Shown piece after piece: positions 56,419 through 64,000 of a stretch of 64,000 bases of DNA (the stretch's first letter is position 1; each line of letters opens with the position of its first letter). The stretch is from Aeromonas rivipollensis. Lineage in GTDB: Bacteria > Pseudomonadota > Gammaproteobacteria > Enterobacterales > Aeromonadaceae. The translations under genes and the position numbers were made by a program. Location of the stretch: positions 142,001-206,000 of the forward strand of contig NZ_CP149130.1 of NCBI RefSeq assembly GCF_037811135.1. The letters run 5' to 3'. Under the pieces are notes generated by a model. The model worked only from the letters and a program-made list of their open reading frames with translations, ran no database searches and was not told the DNA's origin.

Positions 56419-57702
56419 TTAACGGGCCGGGCGGCTCATGAACTTGCCCGCATCGCGCTCGAACATCTGCAGTGCCTTTTCGGTGGGCAGCTGACCGGTC
56501 AGGGCGGCAGGGAAGTACTTGGAGGCGGTGGCCTGCAGGGGGCCTGCGGCTCCGCTGTACCAGCCGTCCGGGTCATAGACGATGTGGCTGGCGGTGTCGC
56601 TGACATAGTCGGCGAGCAGCGGCATCTCCTTGAACTCCTTGGTCTCCACTACCGGTTCATAGGCCGGGATATGGCCACCCTCGGCCCAGGTGATGGCCTG
56701 CTGGTTGATGTAGGCGGCGAACCGGGCGACCCCTTTCATCTTCTCGGCCGAGATGGGTTTGCCCTTGTTGTTCGGAATGGCGAGCGCGTGGGAGTCGGCC
56801 CAGGCCGCCTGCACACCGTTGAAGAAGGAGGGCAGCGAGGCAACCCCCACCTCGAAGCCGAGCCTGCCGCCCTTCATGCCGTCGGTGACGGAGGGCACTT
56901 CCCAGACGCCGTTGAGCATGAAGGCGGATTTGCCCGTCATGAATTCGGTGGTGGAAGAGGTGTAATCCAGCCCCTTGGTGGCGTAGCCGTCGGCATACCA
57001 CCTGGCCATGGCCTCCATGGCCTTCTGGCCCGCCTCACCGTAGACGAACTTGTTGTTCTCGATGGTCTTTCCCCCCTGCTGGGTGATCATGGAGAGCCAG
57101 AGGCGGTACGGCATATAGGACATGGGAGAGGTCTCCATGCTCAGCCCCATGGCGCCCTGATCTTTGACGCTCTTGAGCGCCGCGTCGAACTGTGCCAGCG
57201 AGGTGATGGGCTTGAGCTTGCCCTGCTCGTCCAGCAGGCCGGCCTTGGCCGCGATGGACTTGTTGTAGTAGAGCACCAGGGCATGGGTATCGATGGGCAG
57301 CGCATAGGTCTTGCCATCGACGTTCGATTGTTTCCAGAGCAGCGGGAACAGCTTGCCGCTGTCATAGCTGGCGGCTTGCATCGCCTGTTCCGTGATGGGC
57401 TCCAGGCCCTGGGTCTGGGTGAAACCGGAGATCTTGGAGAGATGGATGGTGGCCATGTCCGGGCCGCTGCCCATGGCGGAGGCGGTCTTGAGCTTGGTGT
57501 AGAAGGGTTCGCCCCAGTTCAGGGTGGTGGTCTCTATTCTGTAGTCGACCTGGCTGGCGTTGAAACCGTCGACCAGCTGTTTCATGCGGGCGCCGTCGCC
57601 GCCGTTGAGCAGGGTCCAGTATTGCAGTGTGCTCTGCGCCAGGGTGACGGGAGAGAGCGTCGCGCCCGCGACCAGCAATGCCAACAGCTTTATCTTTTTC
57701 AT
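56419..57702 (-). CDS. Carbohydrate ABC importer periplasmic binding protein (family 1)
   Basis: A 427-residue extracellular sugar-binding protein of the CUT1 class. A signal peptide ends near TLA-Q. The mature protein starts STLQYWTLLNGGDGARMKQLVDGF, with GPDMATIHLSKI and GKSAFMLNGVWEVP blocks typical of oligosaccharide-binding family 1 proteins. The ligand is unknown. Two adjacent ATGs exist; the second (57702) has better spacing from GAGG. It is the first of the four importer genes after the hydrolase. Confidence 0.92.
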   Translation of the reverse strand: MKKIKLLALLVAGATLSPVTLAQSTLQYWTLLNGGDGARMKQLVDGFNASQVDYRIETTTLNWGEPFYTKLKTASAMGSGPDMATIHLSKISGFTQTQGLEPITEQAMQAASYDSGKLFPLLWKQSNVDGKTYALPIDTHALVLYYNKSIAAKAGLLDEQGKLKPITSLAQFDAALKSVKDQGAMGLSMETSPMSYMPYRLWLSMITQQGGKTIENNKFVYGEAGQKAMEAMARWYADGYATKGLDYTSSTTEFMTGKSAFMLNGVWEVPSVTDGMKGGRLGFEVGVASLPSFFNGVQAAWADSHALAIPNNKGKPISAEKMKGVARFAAYINQQAITWAEGGHIPAYEPVVETKEFKEMPLLADYVSDTASHIVYDPDGWYSGAAGPLQATASKYFPAALTGQLPTEKALQMFERDAGKFMSRPAR

Positions 57703-57761
57703 CATTTGACCTCTATGCGTAGGGTGAGGCGATGCCCGGTGGATCGCCCCGGAAGGTTTTT

Positions 57762-58838
57762 TTATTCGTCGGTCAGGGACCGGATCAGGGCAACTTCGCG
57801 TCCGTCATAAGGGGAGCCATCCGCTTCGAGCAGGTCGTGGAACCAGGTGTCCGCATACTCGGGGAGTTCGCGCTGGATGTTGGGCCAGGGCAGATGGGTC
57901 TGGGTTTTCCCCTTGACCAGCCCCCACTGGTAGCAGGCGATTTTCCGTTCCTTGAAGAGGGGCAGTTGTTCATGCATGAAGGACTGGGCATGGCGAGCGA
58001 GCCATTCGGTGCAGAGCAGGGGGCGATCATAGGCCGCGACTATTGCCAGGCTCTTTTCCAGCAGCGCCAGTGGCTGATAGGCATGGAAACTGATGACGTC
58101 TGACAGCTCCATCGCCCGGATGTCGGTGGGATGGGCAAAGATGGGGTCATCCGGGCTGAAGTGGTTGGCGGCATGCCAGGCACAGACGGTGAGCGGCTGG
58201 CTTGGATCCGCTTCGCGTGCCCAGGTGAAGGCCAGCTCCATCAGATGGTGGCTGTAGGGCTCCATGGCCGGATCGAACTCTTCAGACAGGCCGGGGCCGC
58301 GGAAGATGCCGCGATTGGTCGGCTCGTTGTAGAGGTCCCACACCAGGATGCGATCGTCCTTGGCAAAGGTGCCGACGATGTCCTTGATATAACGCCCAAT
58401 CTCATGCCACTGCGTAATATCCATGACGACGTTGCGTCCGGGGCTTGCCGCCGCCTGGCTGTTGTGCAGCTGTTCGACAGGCCCTTTCTGCGGGCCAAGG
58501 TAGGGGTGATCACCGGAGAAACCGCAATCATCCATGGGGGTCAGCATGACGCCGATCCCTTCTGCGGCTGCGGCCGCGAGAAAATGGTCGATGCGGGCGA
58601 TCAGGCCGTCCCTGTCTGCCTGCCAGACGATGAAGGGCAGGTTGGTGCGCAGGGTGTTGTAGCCCACCTCTCTGGCCCAGGCCAGCTCCTGCCTGATGGT
58701 CGGGAGATCGAAGGTGTCCCGCTGCCACATCTCCGTCCAGTTGACGGCGGTTCTGGGCAAGTAATTGAACCCTCTCAACCAGGGTTGCCTGCTCCACCAT
58801 TGCCAGGCCTGGTCTGTGGACCACTGTTGTACCGCCAT
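57762..58838 (-). CDS. Cytoplasmic GH-A clan glycoside hydrolase A
   Basis: A 358-residue (beta/alpha)8 hydrolase of the GH5/GH-A kind with no signal peptide. The acid/base Glu172 is in [12 protein letters not shown] and the nucleophile Glu278 is in [10 protein letters not shown]. Relatives are often labelled 1,4-beta-xylanase or cellulase-like, but the exact GH5 subfamily and substrate are not readable here. Being cytoplasmic, it would act on imported oligosaccharides. A paralogue at 62345-63439 shares about two-thirds of residues by eye, including its promoter region. It is the first gene of an operon with the importer. Confidence 0.85.
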   Translation of the reverse strand: MAVQQWSTDQAWQWWSRQPWLRGFNYLPRTAVNWTEMWQRDTFDLPTIRQELAWAREVGYNTLRTNLPFIVWQADRDGLIARIDHFLAAAAAEGIGVMLTPMDDCGFSGDHPYLGPQKGPVEQLHNSQAAASPGRNVVMDITQWHEIGRYIKDIVGTFAKDDRILVWDLYNEPTNRGIFRGPGLSEEFDPAMEPYSHHLMELAFTWAREADPSQPLTVCAWHAANHFSPDDPIFAHPTDIRAMELSDVISFHAYQPLALLEKSLAIVAAYDRPLLCTEWLARHAQSFMHEQLPLFKERKIACYQWGLVKGKTQTHLPWPNIQRELPEYADTWFHDLLEADGSPYDGREVALIRSLTDE

Positions 58839-58852
58839 CGAAACACCCCATT

Positions 58853-58889
58853 GCTAATCATTGTTTTTGATTAGCTAATTTTTATTAGC
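58853..58889. promoter_or_regulatory. Candidate LacI operators upstream of hydrolase A
   Basis: GCTAATTTTTATTAGC (58874-58889) is an inverted repeat GCTAAT/ATTAGC with a four-base centre. Another GCTAAT at 58853-58858 can pair with ATTAGC at 58870-58875. They lie 15-50 bases upstream of the hydrolase start. The same repeat with a three-base centre occurs before the paralogue. Confidence 0.6.
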
Positions 58890-59103
58890 CAATCATGTTG
58901 ATGGCAAAGGATGAAGGGTGAAATTTGGTGGCTGGTCACAAAATGAACCTGAGCAGGGCTCATTCCAATCTCTGGTTTCGCCGTCGCTGTTCTCCGCACG
59001 GCGCCTTTCGAGTGAGGGGTGCGAGCCGAATGACACCATGATAAGGGTGATAACTTGGCTGGCTCCCCCCTGTCCCCTGGGTTATGATTGGCGAGAAAAA
59101 AAT

Positions 59104-59119
59104 AACTAATAATATTACC
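59104..59119. promoter_or_regulatory. Candidate LacI operator before the regulator gene
   Basis: AACTAATAATATTACC contains ACTAAT-AAT-ATTA, a half-degenerate form of the perfect repeat at 63677-63699. It sits 27-42 bases before the LacI-family start, suited to autoregulation. Confidence 0.5.
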
Positions 59120-59145
59120 TGGGCGACAGGGACAGCCCGTAATCA

Positions 59146-60195
59146 ATGGCCATATCGATGAACAAGAAACGCATAACCATGAGTGCCATCGCCGCTGCGG
59201 CTGGCGTCTCCCAATCCACCGTCTCCTTGGTGCTCAATGGCTCTACCGCGGTGAAGCTCTCCGAAGAGACGAGGCGTCGGGTGATCGAGAAGGCGTCCGA
59301 GTTGGGCTACCAGCACAAGCGGGTGGAGCATCAGCCCAAGGGTCCGGCTCCTCGCAAGATTGCCTTTGTATTCAACGGGCTCACCCTCTATGACCCCTTC
59401 CTGGATGCGATCAATGCCTGCAATGAACGCGCCTGGGAGGCCGATCGCATGCTGGTGACCTTCGATTATCGCAACAGCCGGGATCTCACCGAGCTGATCG
59501 AGCAGGAGATCAATCAGGGAGACTATCTGGGGATGATCTTTGCTTCCTCGATGACGCGGCAGCTCCCCGAGATGGAGCTTTCTCCCCAGGTGCCCACCGT
59601 CCTGCTCAACTGCTATCTGGAGGCATCAGGCTCACCCGATCGCCCCTCCATCCTGCCTGCCGACAAGCTCGGGGGATACAAGATGACGGCACACCTGTTG
59701 GCGCAGGGCTGCCAGCGGATCGCGCTGATTCAGGGAGAGCCCTGGATGGAGGCCAACAACCTGCGGCTGGAGGGGTATCGCCAGGCGCTGATCAATCATG
59801 ACGTGATCCCGGACCCACAACTGGTGCGCGTCGCTAACTGGTCCTTGCACGAGGCCTATGAGCAGACGCGGCAGTTGCTGGCACTCCCCCAGGCACCCGA
59901 CGGTATCTTCTGCTGCAGCGACTACATGGCGCAGGGCTGTTATCAGGCCATTGCGGAGGCAGGGCTACGCATTCCGGAAGATATCCTGGTGGCTGGTCAC
60001 GATAATCAGATGCTGGCCAACGAGATGGTCCCTCCGCTGAGCTCCATCGAGCTACCCTACGACGAAATGGGCAAGCTGGCGGTAGAGACACTGATGCAGC
60101 TGGCGCAGGGGGAGAGGCCCATTGCCCCCCTGATGAAGCTGGAGGGGGAGCTCTTTATCCGGACATCCAGCCAGCGATTGGCGCATGAGTCGTGA
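59146..60195 (+). CDS. LacI-family transcriptional regulator
   Basis: A 349-residue LacI/GalR regulator. The helix-turn-helix (about 8-55) reads TMSAIAAAAGVSQSTVSLVLNGS, followed by a hinge and a periplasmic-binding-like ligand domain (PRKIAFVFNGLTLYDPFLDA, DGIFCCSDYMAQGCYQAI, EDILVAGHDNQMLANEMVPPLSSI). It is divergent from hydrolase A. It likely represses both hydrolase operons until an inducing sugar is present. The ATG at 59146 and one at 59158 are both possible. Confidence 0.92.
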   Translation: MAISMNKKRITMSAIAAAAGVSQSTVSLVLNGSTAVKLSEETRRRVIEKASELGYQHKRVEHQPKGPAPRKIAFVFNGLTLYDPFLDAINACNERAWEADRMLVTFDYRNSRDLTELIEQEINQGDYLGMIFASSMTRQLPEMELSPQVPTVLLNCYLEASGSPDRPSILPADKLGGYKMTAHLLAQGCQRIALIQGEPWMEANNLRLEGYRQALINHDVIPDPQLVRVANWSLHEAYEQTRQLLALPQAPDGIFCCSDYMAQGCYQAIAEAGLRIPEDILVAGHDNQMLANEMVPPLSSIELPYDEMGKLAVETLMQLAQGERPIAPLMKLEGELFIRTSSQRLAHES

Positions 60196-60415
60196 GAGGG
60201 GGGGTTGGTATGAAATCGTCAATGCCAGGCGATTGGCATCACGGATGGGATTGAGATAAAGACATTTTTCTCTCTCTTCTAAAGCACGTCGTCGCCCTTC
60301 TGAGTCTGCGTCAGTGTTTATCTGACATCGGCCCGCTGTAACCGGATGCTCGGCGTCTCGCTGGAGGCCTGCTGGACAGTTGCTGGCGGCCGAGGGCGCC
60401 CGGAACCGCCAGTCG

Positions 60416-60511
60416 TCAAGGCGCCTCGTCCACAGGCGGGAAGCGGCTGGCCGGCTTGAACTTCACATTCCAGATGGTGGGCGCGACCAGATACGCCCGT
60501 TGTCTCCCCAT
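60416..60511 (-). CDS. Possible 31-residue small protein after the SemiSWEET gene
   Basis: A short frame MGRQRAYLVAPTIWNV... begins at 60511 with GAGG five bases before it; this ribosome site overlaps the TGA of the SemiSWEET gene, an arrangement typical of coupled genes. It ends at 60416. The peptide is basic with a hydrophobic middle. No homology is recognised. Confidence 0.4.
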   Translation of the reverse strand: MGRQRAYLVAPTIWNVKFKPASRFPPVDEAP

Positions 60512-60518
60512 CGGATCC

Positions 60519-60845
60519 TCAGGTGCGCCGTTCGTTGCGCAGCTTGAGCAGCAGCACAGTACTGGCCAGCGCCAGCGTGATGCTGTTTGCGATCGTGACC
60601 GGCATATCGTCAATCTTCAGACCGTACACCAGCCACATCAGCACGCCACAGCCGAAGGCGAGATACATGCCGAGCGAGATGGCCTTGGTCTCCCGGGTTT
60701 TCAGGATGTGGACAACTTGCAGGGCAAAGGAGCCGGTGGTGAGGAAGGCGGCGCAGAGGCCGAGATAGGCATCATCCAGCCACAGCACCAGGCCACCCAG
60801 GGAGAGTGACAGGGCGATGGCACCGGGCCAGAACAGGGGCGGCAT
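60519..60845 (-). CDS. SemiSWEET-family sugar transporter
   Basis: A 108-residue PQ-loop membrane protein. After about residue 25 it matches SemiSWEET closely: YLGLCAAFLTTGSFALQVVHILKT, then ISLGMYLAFGCGVLMWLVYGL, then PVTIANSITLALASTVLLLKL, giving three helices. SemiSWEETs work as dimers and move sugars down gradients. An extra hydrophobic segment precedes the core (MPPLFWPGAIALSLSLGGLVLWL), unusual for the family. The ATG at 60845 has GAGG 9 bases before; no later Met exists before the core. Confidence 0.85.
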   Translation of the reverse strand: MPPLFWPGAIALSLSLGGLVLWLDDAYLGLCAAFLTTGSFALQVVHILKTRETKAISLGMYLAFGCGVLMWLVYGLKIDDMPVTIANSITLALASTVLLLKLRNERRT

Positions 60846-60934
60846 AATCAGTTTCCTCGATAGCGATGGGGTCGGCGATGACCGGAGGGCGAGCCAGATG
60901 GTTATCCGACTCGCCGCTTCTTTGTGTCGCCCGG

Positions 60935-62281
60935 TTAAATTACGTTGGTGGAGCGCCATTTCAGCAGGGCATGGCGGACCTTCGCATGTTTGTCTTCGGT
61001 AAAGTTGTAACGGGTCATGATGATGAGGCGCATGATGCCGCCCACTATCGGCACCAGCGAGATGCAGATGAAGAGCCCGTCCATCGTTGCCTGCGTCTGC
61101 ACCGTATTCGGTTGGTAGCCGAGCCAGATCAGCAGGGTGCCGGAGATGCCGCCCGCAATGGCCCAGGCCAGTTTGCCGGTGAAGGTCTGCCCCGAGAAGG
61201 CGATAGCGGCGCAGCGGCGGCCGGACTTGAGTTCGGCATATTCGATGGTCTCGCTCAGCATGGCGGAGATCAGCGGGTTGGTGATGACGTTGGCGGCATG
61301 GATCAGGGCGAGGAAGCCAAACACCAGCATCAGGTTGTCGTAACCCGTCGTGTAGAAGGCCAGGCGCAGGGCGATCTCCAGCATGGTGAGCATCAGGAAG
61401 AGATCGCGCTTCCTGAAGCGCTTGGTCAATACCGGCACCAGCATGCAGGCCATGGAGGTGACCACGCCTATGGTCCCCATCACAGAGAGCAGCCCGGCAT
61501 CACCCATGTTGTAGGTGAAGAAGAAGATGTAGAGCCCGGTCGCCAGGTTGAAGAAGACGTTGCAGAAGAAGGATCCCAGCACATAGGCCAGCGGCTTGTT
61601 GGATCGCAGGACGCGGAAGGAGTCCCGGATGGTGATCTTGTCATCCGGGTTGGGCTTGACGCGTTCCTTCATCTGGCTGGCGCCGATCACCATCAGCGGC
61701 AGGGCGATCAGCATCAGGCAGATGGCGCCTTCCATGTAGCCCTTGGTGCTGCTGGTGGCGGCAAACAGCTCGGTGAGCTTGGGGAAGATGATGGAGGCCC
61801 CGCCGATGCCGATGTTGACCCCCAGCATGGCCACGGTCACGGCCTTGGCGCGCTCTTGCGGCTCCTGACTCATGACAGACGACATGGTCCAGAACGGCAC
61901 ATCGGAGAGGGTGTAGATCATGCCCCAGGCGATATAGGTCACCGCCGCATAGGCCACCTTGGTCGCCATCGGCAGATCCAGGCCGATGAAGCTGAGGGAG
62001 GTGACGCCCGCGATCAGGAAGGGCACGAACAGCATATAGGGAGTGAATTTGCCGCGCTTGAAATTCAGCGTGTCCATGTAGCCGGCAATCAGGGGATCGT
62101 TGATGGCATCCCAAATACGGGCGACGAGGAAAATGGCCCCGGCCGCAGCGGGCGATATTCCAAGAATATCGGTGTAAAAATAGAGAATGAAGGACCCCAC
62201 CAGGCCGAAGCTGAGGCATTGCCCGACGGCGTAGCTGAAATATCCCGCCAGCTCTCTATTTTGTATCTTTTGGTCTGTCAT
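60935..62281 (-). CDS. GPH-family glycoside:cation symporter
   Basis: A 448-residue membrane protein with about 12 helices of the glycoside-pentoside-hexuronide (MelB/XynB) family. It starts ELAGYFSYAVGQCLSFGLVGSFILYFYTDILGI and has DAINDPLIAGYMDT, the conserved cation-binding Asp region. XynB-type members import xylosides; MelB moves melibiose with Na+ or H+. It follows hydrolase B by 62 bases and probably supplies its substrate. The start at 62281 has AGAGG 7 bases upstream. Confidence 0.92.
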   Translation of the reverse strand: MTDQKIQNRELAGYFSYAVGQCLSFGLVGSFILYFYTDILGISPAAAGAIFLVARIWDAINDPLIAGYMDTLNFKRGKFTPYMLFVPFLIAGVTSLSFIGLDLPMATKVAYAAVTYIAWGMIYTLSDVPFWTMSSVMSQEPQERAKAVTVAMLGVNIGIGGASIIFPKLTELFAATSSTKGYMEGAICLMLIALPLMVIGASQMKERVKPNPDDKITIRDSFRVLRSNKPLAYVLGSFFCNVFFNLATGLYIFFFTYNMGDAGLLSVMGTIGVVTSMACMLVPVLTKRFRKRDLFLMLTMLEIALRLAFYTTGYDNLMLVFGFLALIHAANVITNPLISAMLSETIEYAELKSGRRCAAIAFSGQTFTGKLAWAIAGGISGTLLIWLGYQPNTVQTQATMDGLFICISLVPIVGGIMRLIIMTRYNFTEDKHAKVRHALLKWRSTNVI

Positions 62282-62344
62282 CTGCCAACCTCTACTACAT
62301 GAATGGGTTGCGAAGGGCGCCACTTCTGTGGTGTCCTGCTTGTG

Positions 62345-63439
62345 TTATGAGCGGGTCAATGTGCGGATAAGCGCCGTCTCGCCGGCGGAGTAGGGGGTGC
62401 CGTCCTCTTCCAGCAGATCATGGAACCAGACCCGGCGAAAATCGGGGTCGATATTGCGGACGAAGGGCCAGGGCAGGTGAGTCTGGGTCTTTCCTTTCAC
62501 CAGGCCCCACTGATAGGCGCCAATCTTCAGCTCCTTGAACAGGGGCAACTGCTGCTCCACCACGCTGCCGACATGGCGTGCCAGCCACTCGGTGCAGAAG
62601 ATCGGGCGGCGATACTGGCTGACCACCTCCAGGGAGATCCTCAACCCCTCCATGCGCTGATAGGAGTGGAAGCTGATGACGTCAGACAGCTCCATGGCCC
62701 GCCGGTCGATGGGGTGGGTGAAGGTGTTTTCCGGGGTAAATTCCGAGTCACCCTGACCGATGCTGTAGGGGGCGTGCCAGGCGCCAACGGTGAGCGGCTG
62801 GGTGGGGTTCTCCTCCCGCGCCCAGACGAACGCCAGCTCCATCAGATAGTGGGCGTAGGTCTCCAGCGCCTCGTCGAAGCGCACCTCCACATCGCCTTCC
62901 GCGAAGATGCCGCGGTTGGTCGGCTCGTTGTAGAGATCCCAGATGAAGATCCGTTCGTCATTGGCGAAGGTACGCACCAGATCGCGGATGTAACGCTCCA
63001 GATCGCGCCATTGGGTCGGGTCGATGACGACATTGCGGCCGGGGCTCGCCGCCGCCTGGCTGTTGTGCACGTCGTCCCGCGGCGGTTTCTGGCTGCCCAG
63101 ATAGGGGTGATCGCCGGAGAAGCCGCAGTCATCCATCAGGGTCATCATCACGCGGATGCCGTGCTTGGCGCACAGGCCGAGGAACTGCTCGATGCGGGCG
63201 ATCAGGCCGTCACGGTCGTGCTGCCAGACGATAAACGGCAGGTTGGTGCGCAGGGTGTTGTAGCCCAGCGCACTGGCCCAGCCCAGCTCCTGATCGATGG
63301 TGGCGGGATCGAAGGTCTCGGCCTGCCACATCTCGGTCCAGTTGACCGCTGTGCGGGGCAGATAGTTGAAGCCCAGCAGCCAGGGCTGCTCGTCATACCA
63401 GGCGTTGGCCTGCTCGATCGTCCATTGTTGTACCGCCAT
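62345..63439 (-). CDS. Cytoplasmic GH-A clan glycoside hydrolase B
   Basis: A 364-residue paralogue of hydrolase A. The acid/base Glu172 is in [13 protein letters not shown], the nucleophile Glu284 in [10 protein letters not shown], and the N-terminal block [20 protein letters not shown] is nearly shared. No signal peptide is present. A six-residue insertion (around 229-240) precedes the nucleophile. It is the first gene of an operon with the GPH symporter and the SemiSWEET gene. Two family members in one locus suggest related but different substrates, or use under different transporters. Confidence 0.85.
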   Translation of the reverse strand: MAVQQWTIEQANAWYDEQPWLLGFNYLPRTAVNWTEMWQAETFDPATIDQELGWASALGYNTLRTNLPFIVWQHDRDGLIARIEQFLGLCAKHGIRVMMTLMDDCGFSGDHPYLGSQKPPRDDVHNSQAAASPGRNVVIDPTQWRDLERYIRDLVRTFANDERIFIWDLYNEPTNRGIFAEGDVEVRFDEALETYAHYLMELAFVWAREENPTQPLTVGAWHAPYSIGQGDSEFTPENTFTHPIDRRAMELSDVISFHSYQRMEGLRISLEVVSQYRRPIFCTEWLARHVGSVVEQQLPLFKELKIGAYQWGLVKGKTQTHLPWPFVRNIDPDFRRVWFHDLLEEDGTPYSAGETALIRTLTRS

Positions 63440-63470
63440 CGGAACCTCTCGCTAAAGCTTATTTTGATTA

Positions 63471-63485
63471 GCTAATTTTATTAGC
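63471..63485. promoter_or_regulatory. Candidate LacI operator upstream of hydrolase B
   Basis: GCTAATTTTATTAGC is a perfect GCTAAT-TTT-ATTAGC repeat 32-46 bases upstream of the hydrolase B start. Confidence 0.6.
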
Positions 63486-63676
63486 TGGTTTTCTTGATGG
63501 CAAAGGAGGAAGGGCAGAATTTGGTGGTCAGTCACAAAATGAGCACTCCGGTTGCACTATCGCTTTGAGGCGCACGGTTCGCATCGAGCCCGTGGTGATA
63601 GGTCATAGAAGTAGAGCATGAGGGTGATAACGCGGCGGAAGCCCCTGATCTTGCGGGTCATGACTGGTGAGAAAGA

Positions 63677-63699
63677 ACCAACTAATAATATTAGTTGGT
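63677..63699. promoter_or_regulatory. 23-bp perfect palindrome, candidate LacI operator
   Basis: ACCAACTAATA and TATTAGTTGGT are exact inverted copies around a central A at 63688. The core ACTAAT-AAT-ATTAGT has the same form as the operator candidates near both hydrolase genes. It lies about 240 bases upstream of hydrolase B, a spacing that would allow repressor looping to the site at 63471-63485. Confidence 0.65.
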
Positions 63700-63746
63700 G
63701 ACAGGCTGCCAACGCCTATGGGAGATGGCAGCCTGCTGAGGGGAGG

Positions 63747-64000
63747 CTATTTGTCTGTCGGGATCAAGCGATACCGGGTCTGATGCCGATAGGTCTGACC
63801 GGGCAGCAGCCAGGGATCGCCGAGCTCGGGGCGGTTCGGGCTGTCCGGCAGTTGCTGCGCCTCGAGGCAGAGCCCCTGATAGTTCTGCCACTCGCCGCCG
63901 CCACGGGCCGGGGTGCCGGCCAGCCAGTTGCCGGTGTAGAGCTGCACGCCGGGCTGATCCGTGTACATCTCCAGGCAAAGGCGCTGGTCACCCGAGATCA
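63747..64000 (-). CDS. galM: Aldose 1-epimerase, C-terminal part (partial)
   Basis: The frame runs from the window edge to the stop at 63747 and gives the last 83 or so residues of a GalM-type mutarotase. Typical C-terminal blocks are visible: VQLYTGNWLAG, a catalytic-Glu block GLCLEAQQLPDSPNRPE and GDPWLLPGQTYRHQTRYRL. The enzyme interconverts sugar anomers (glucose, galactose, arabinose, xylose) and fits a carbohydrate catabolic locus. The N-terminal three-quarters lie outside the window. Confidence 0.93.
   Translation of the reverse strand, partial: ISGDQRLCLEMYTDQPGVQLYTGNWLAGTPARGGGEWQNYQGLCLEAQQLPDSPNRPELGDPWLLPGQTYRHQTRYRLIPTDK

Larger units (their letters stand above)
63440..63746. 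repeat. Intergenic region duplicated from the lacI-hydrolase A promoter
   Basis: This 307-base interval aligns with 58839-59145, which is also 307 bases. Shared blocks in the same order are GATTAGCTAATTTT, TTGATGGCAAAGGA, a longer ATTTGGTGG to GTCACAAAATGA segment, AGGGTGATAAC, and AACTAATAATATTA. It indicates that hydrolase B arose with its whole upstream region. Confidence 0.8.

Noticed and set aside
58922-58950. Possible CRP site in the conserved GTCACAAAATGA block upstream of both hydrolases
   Set aside because: Only one half (TCACA) is good; the other half and the spacing do not fit TGTGA-N6-TCACA. The block is conserved but I cannot name the binder.

Overview
The window reads as a chromosomal segment of a G+C-rich gammaproteobacterium, most likely Aeromonas or a close relative. 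Many proteins match Escherichia coli proteins along nearly their full length (LdhA, YegD, RecQ, RraA, HslUV, YigI, NirB, CysG, YbhF). The combination of a CCA-encoding tRNA-Pro, a RyhB-type RNA, an FNR/NarL-type nirB promoter and maltoporin-like genes fits that group. This assignment is inferred from the proteins and gene order, not from a database search. No phage, IS element or CRISPR array was seen.

Layout. 1-9000: the end of a cobalamin adenosyltransferase-like gene, then a leftward series: malZ, an HDOD protein, a META lipoprotein, yegD, ldhA, creA, a Mpo1-like membrane protein, a periplasmic binding protein and a short DksA paralogue. 9000-17800: a rightward putrescine uptake and catabolism cluster (puuA-type ligase, spuC-type aminotransferase, two potF-type binding proteins, potG, potH, a 26-codon ORF, potI) behind a sigma-54-type promoter with NtrC-like sites. 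17800-25400: yiiM, tRNA-Pro(CGG), an unknown gene, yigI, recQ, a small cytochrome c, selO, a DUF3630 gene, yhhQ behind a preQ1-I riboswitch, and a RyhB-type small RNA behind a Fur box. 25400-32900: rraA, mgtE and the nirB-nirD-nirC-cysG nitrite reduction operon. 33000-41400: the cecR-ybhGFSR efflux operon and a divergent LysR/MFS pair. 41400-50700: hslUV, ftsN, argS, a LON-domain protein, an RpoE/ChrR-type sigma/anti-sigma pair, uppP and an aldo-keto reductase. 50700-64000: a carbohydrate utilisation locus with a LamB-type porin, a broken GH43 gene, a four-gene ABC importer, two paralogous cytoplasmic GH-A clan hydrolases, a LacI regulator, a SemiSWEET protein, a GPH symporter and the end of an aldose 1-epimerase.

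How the genes work together. The putrescine cluster would import polyamine through PotFGHI-type transporters and feed it to glutamylation or transamination under nitrogen control. The nir cluster makes the NADH nitrite reductase, its siroheme and its nitrite channel, probably switched on anaerobically by FNR with nitrate/nitrite control. The carbohydrate locus would pass an oligosaccharide through the porin, import it by the ABC system or the symporter, and cut it in the cytoplasm. Both hydrolase genes share a duplicated upstream region with CTAAT/ATTAG inverted repeats, the best candidate operators for the LacI protein.

The least expected feature is a recurring micro-duplication. At three separate gene starts (yegD, the spuC-type gene and potI) the ribosome-binding site or gene junction and flanking codons are tandemly duplicated 77-106 bp apart. 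Each extra copy is a short diverged ORF immediately upstream of the real start.
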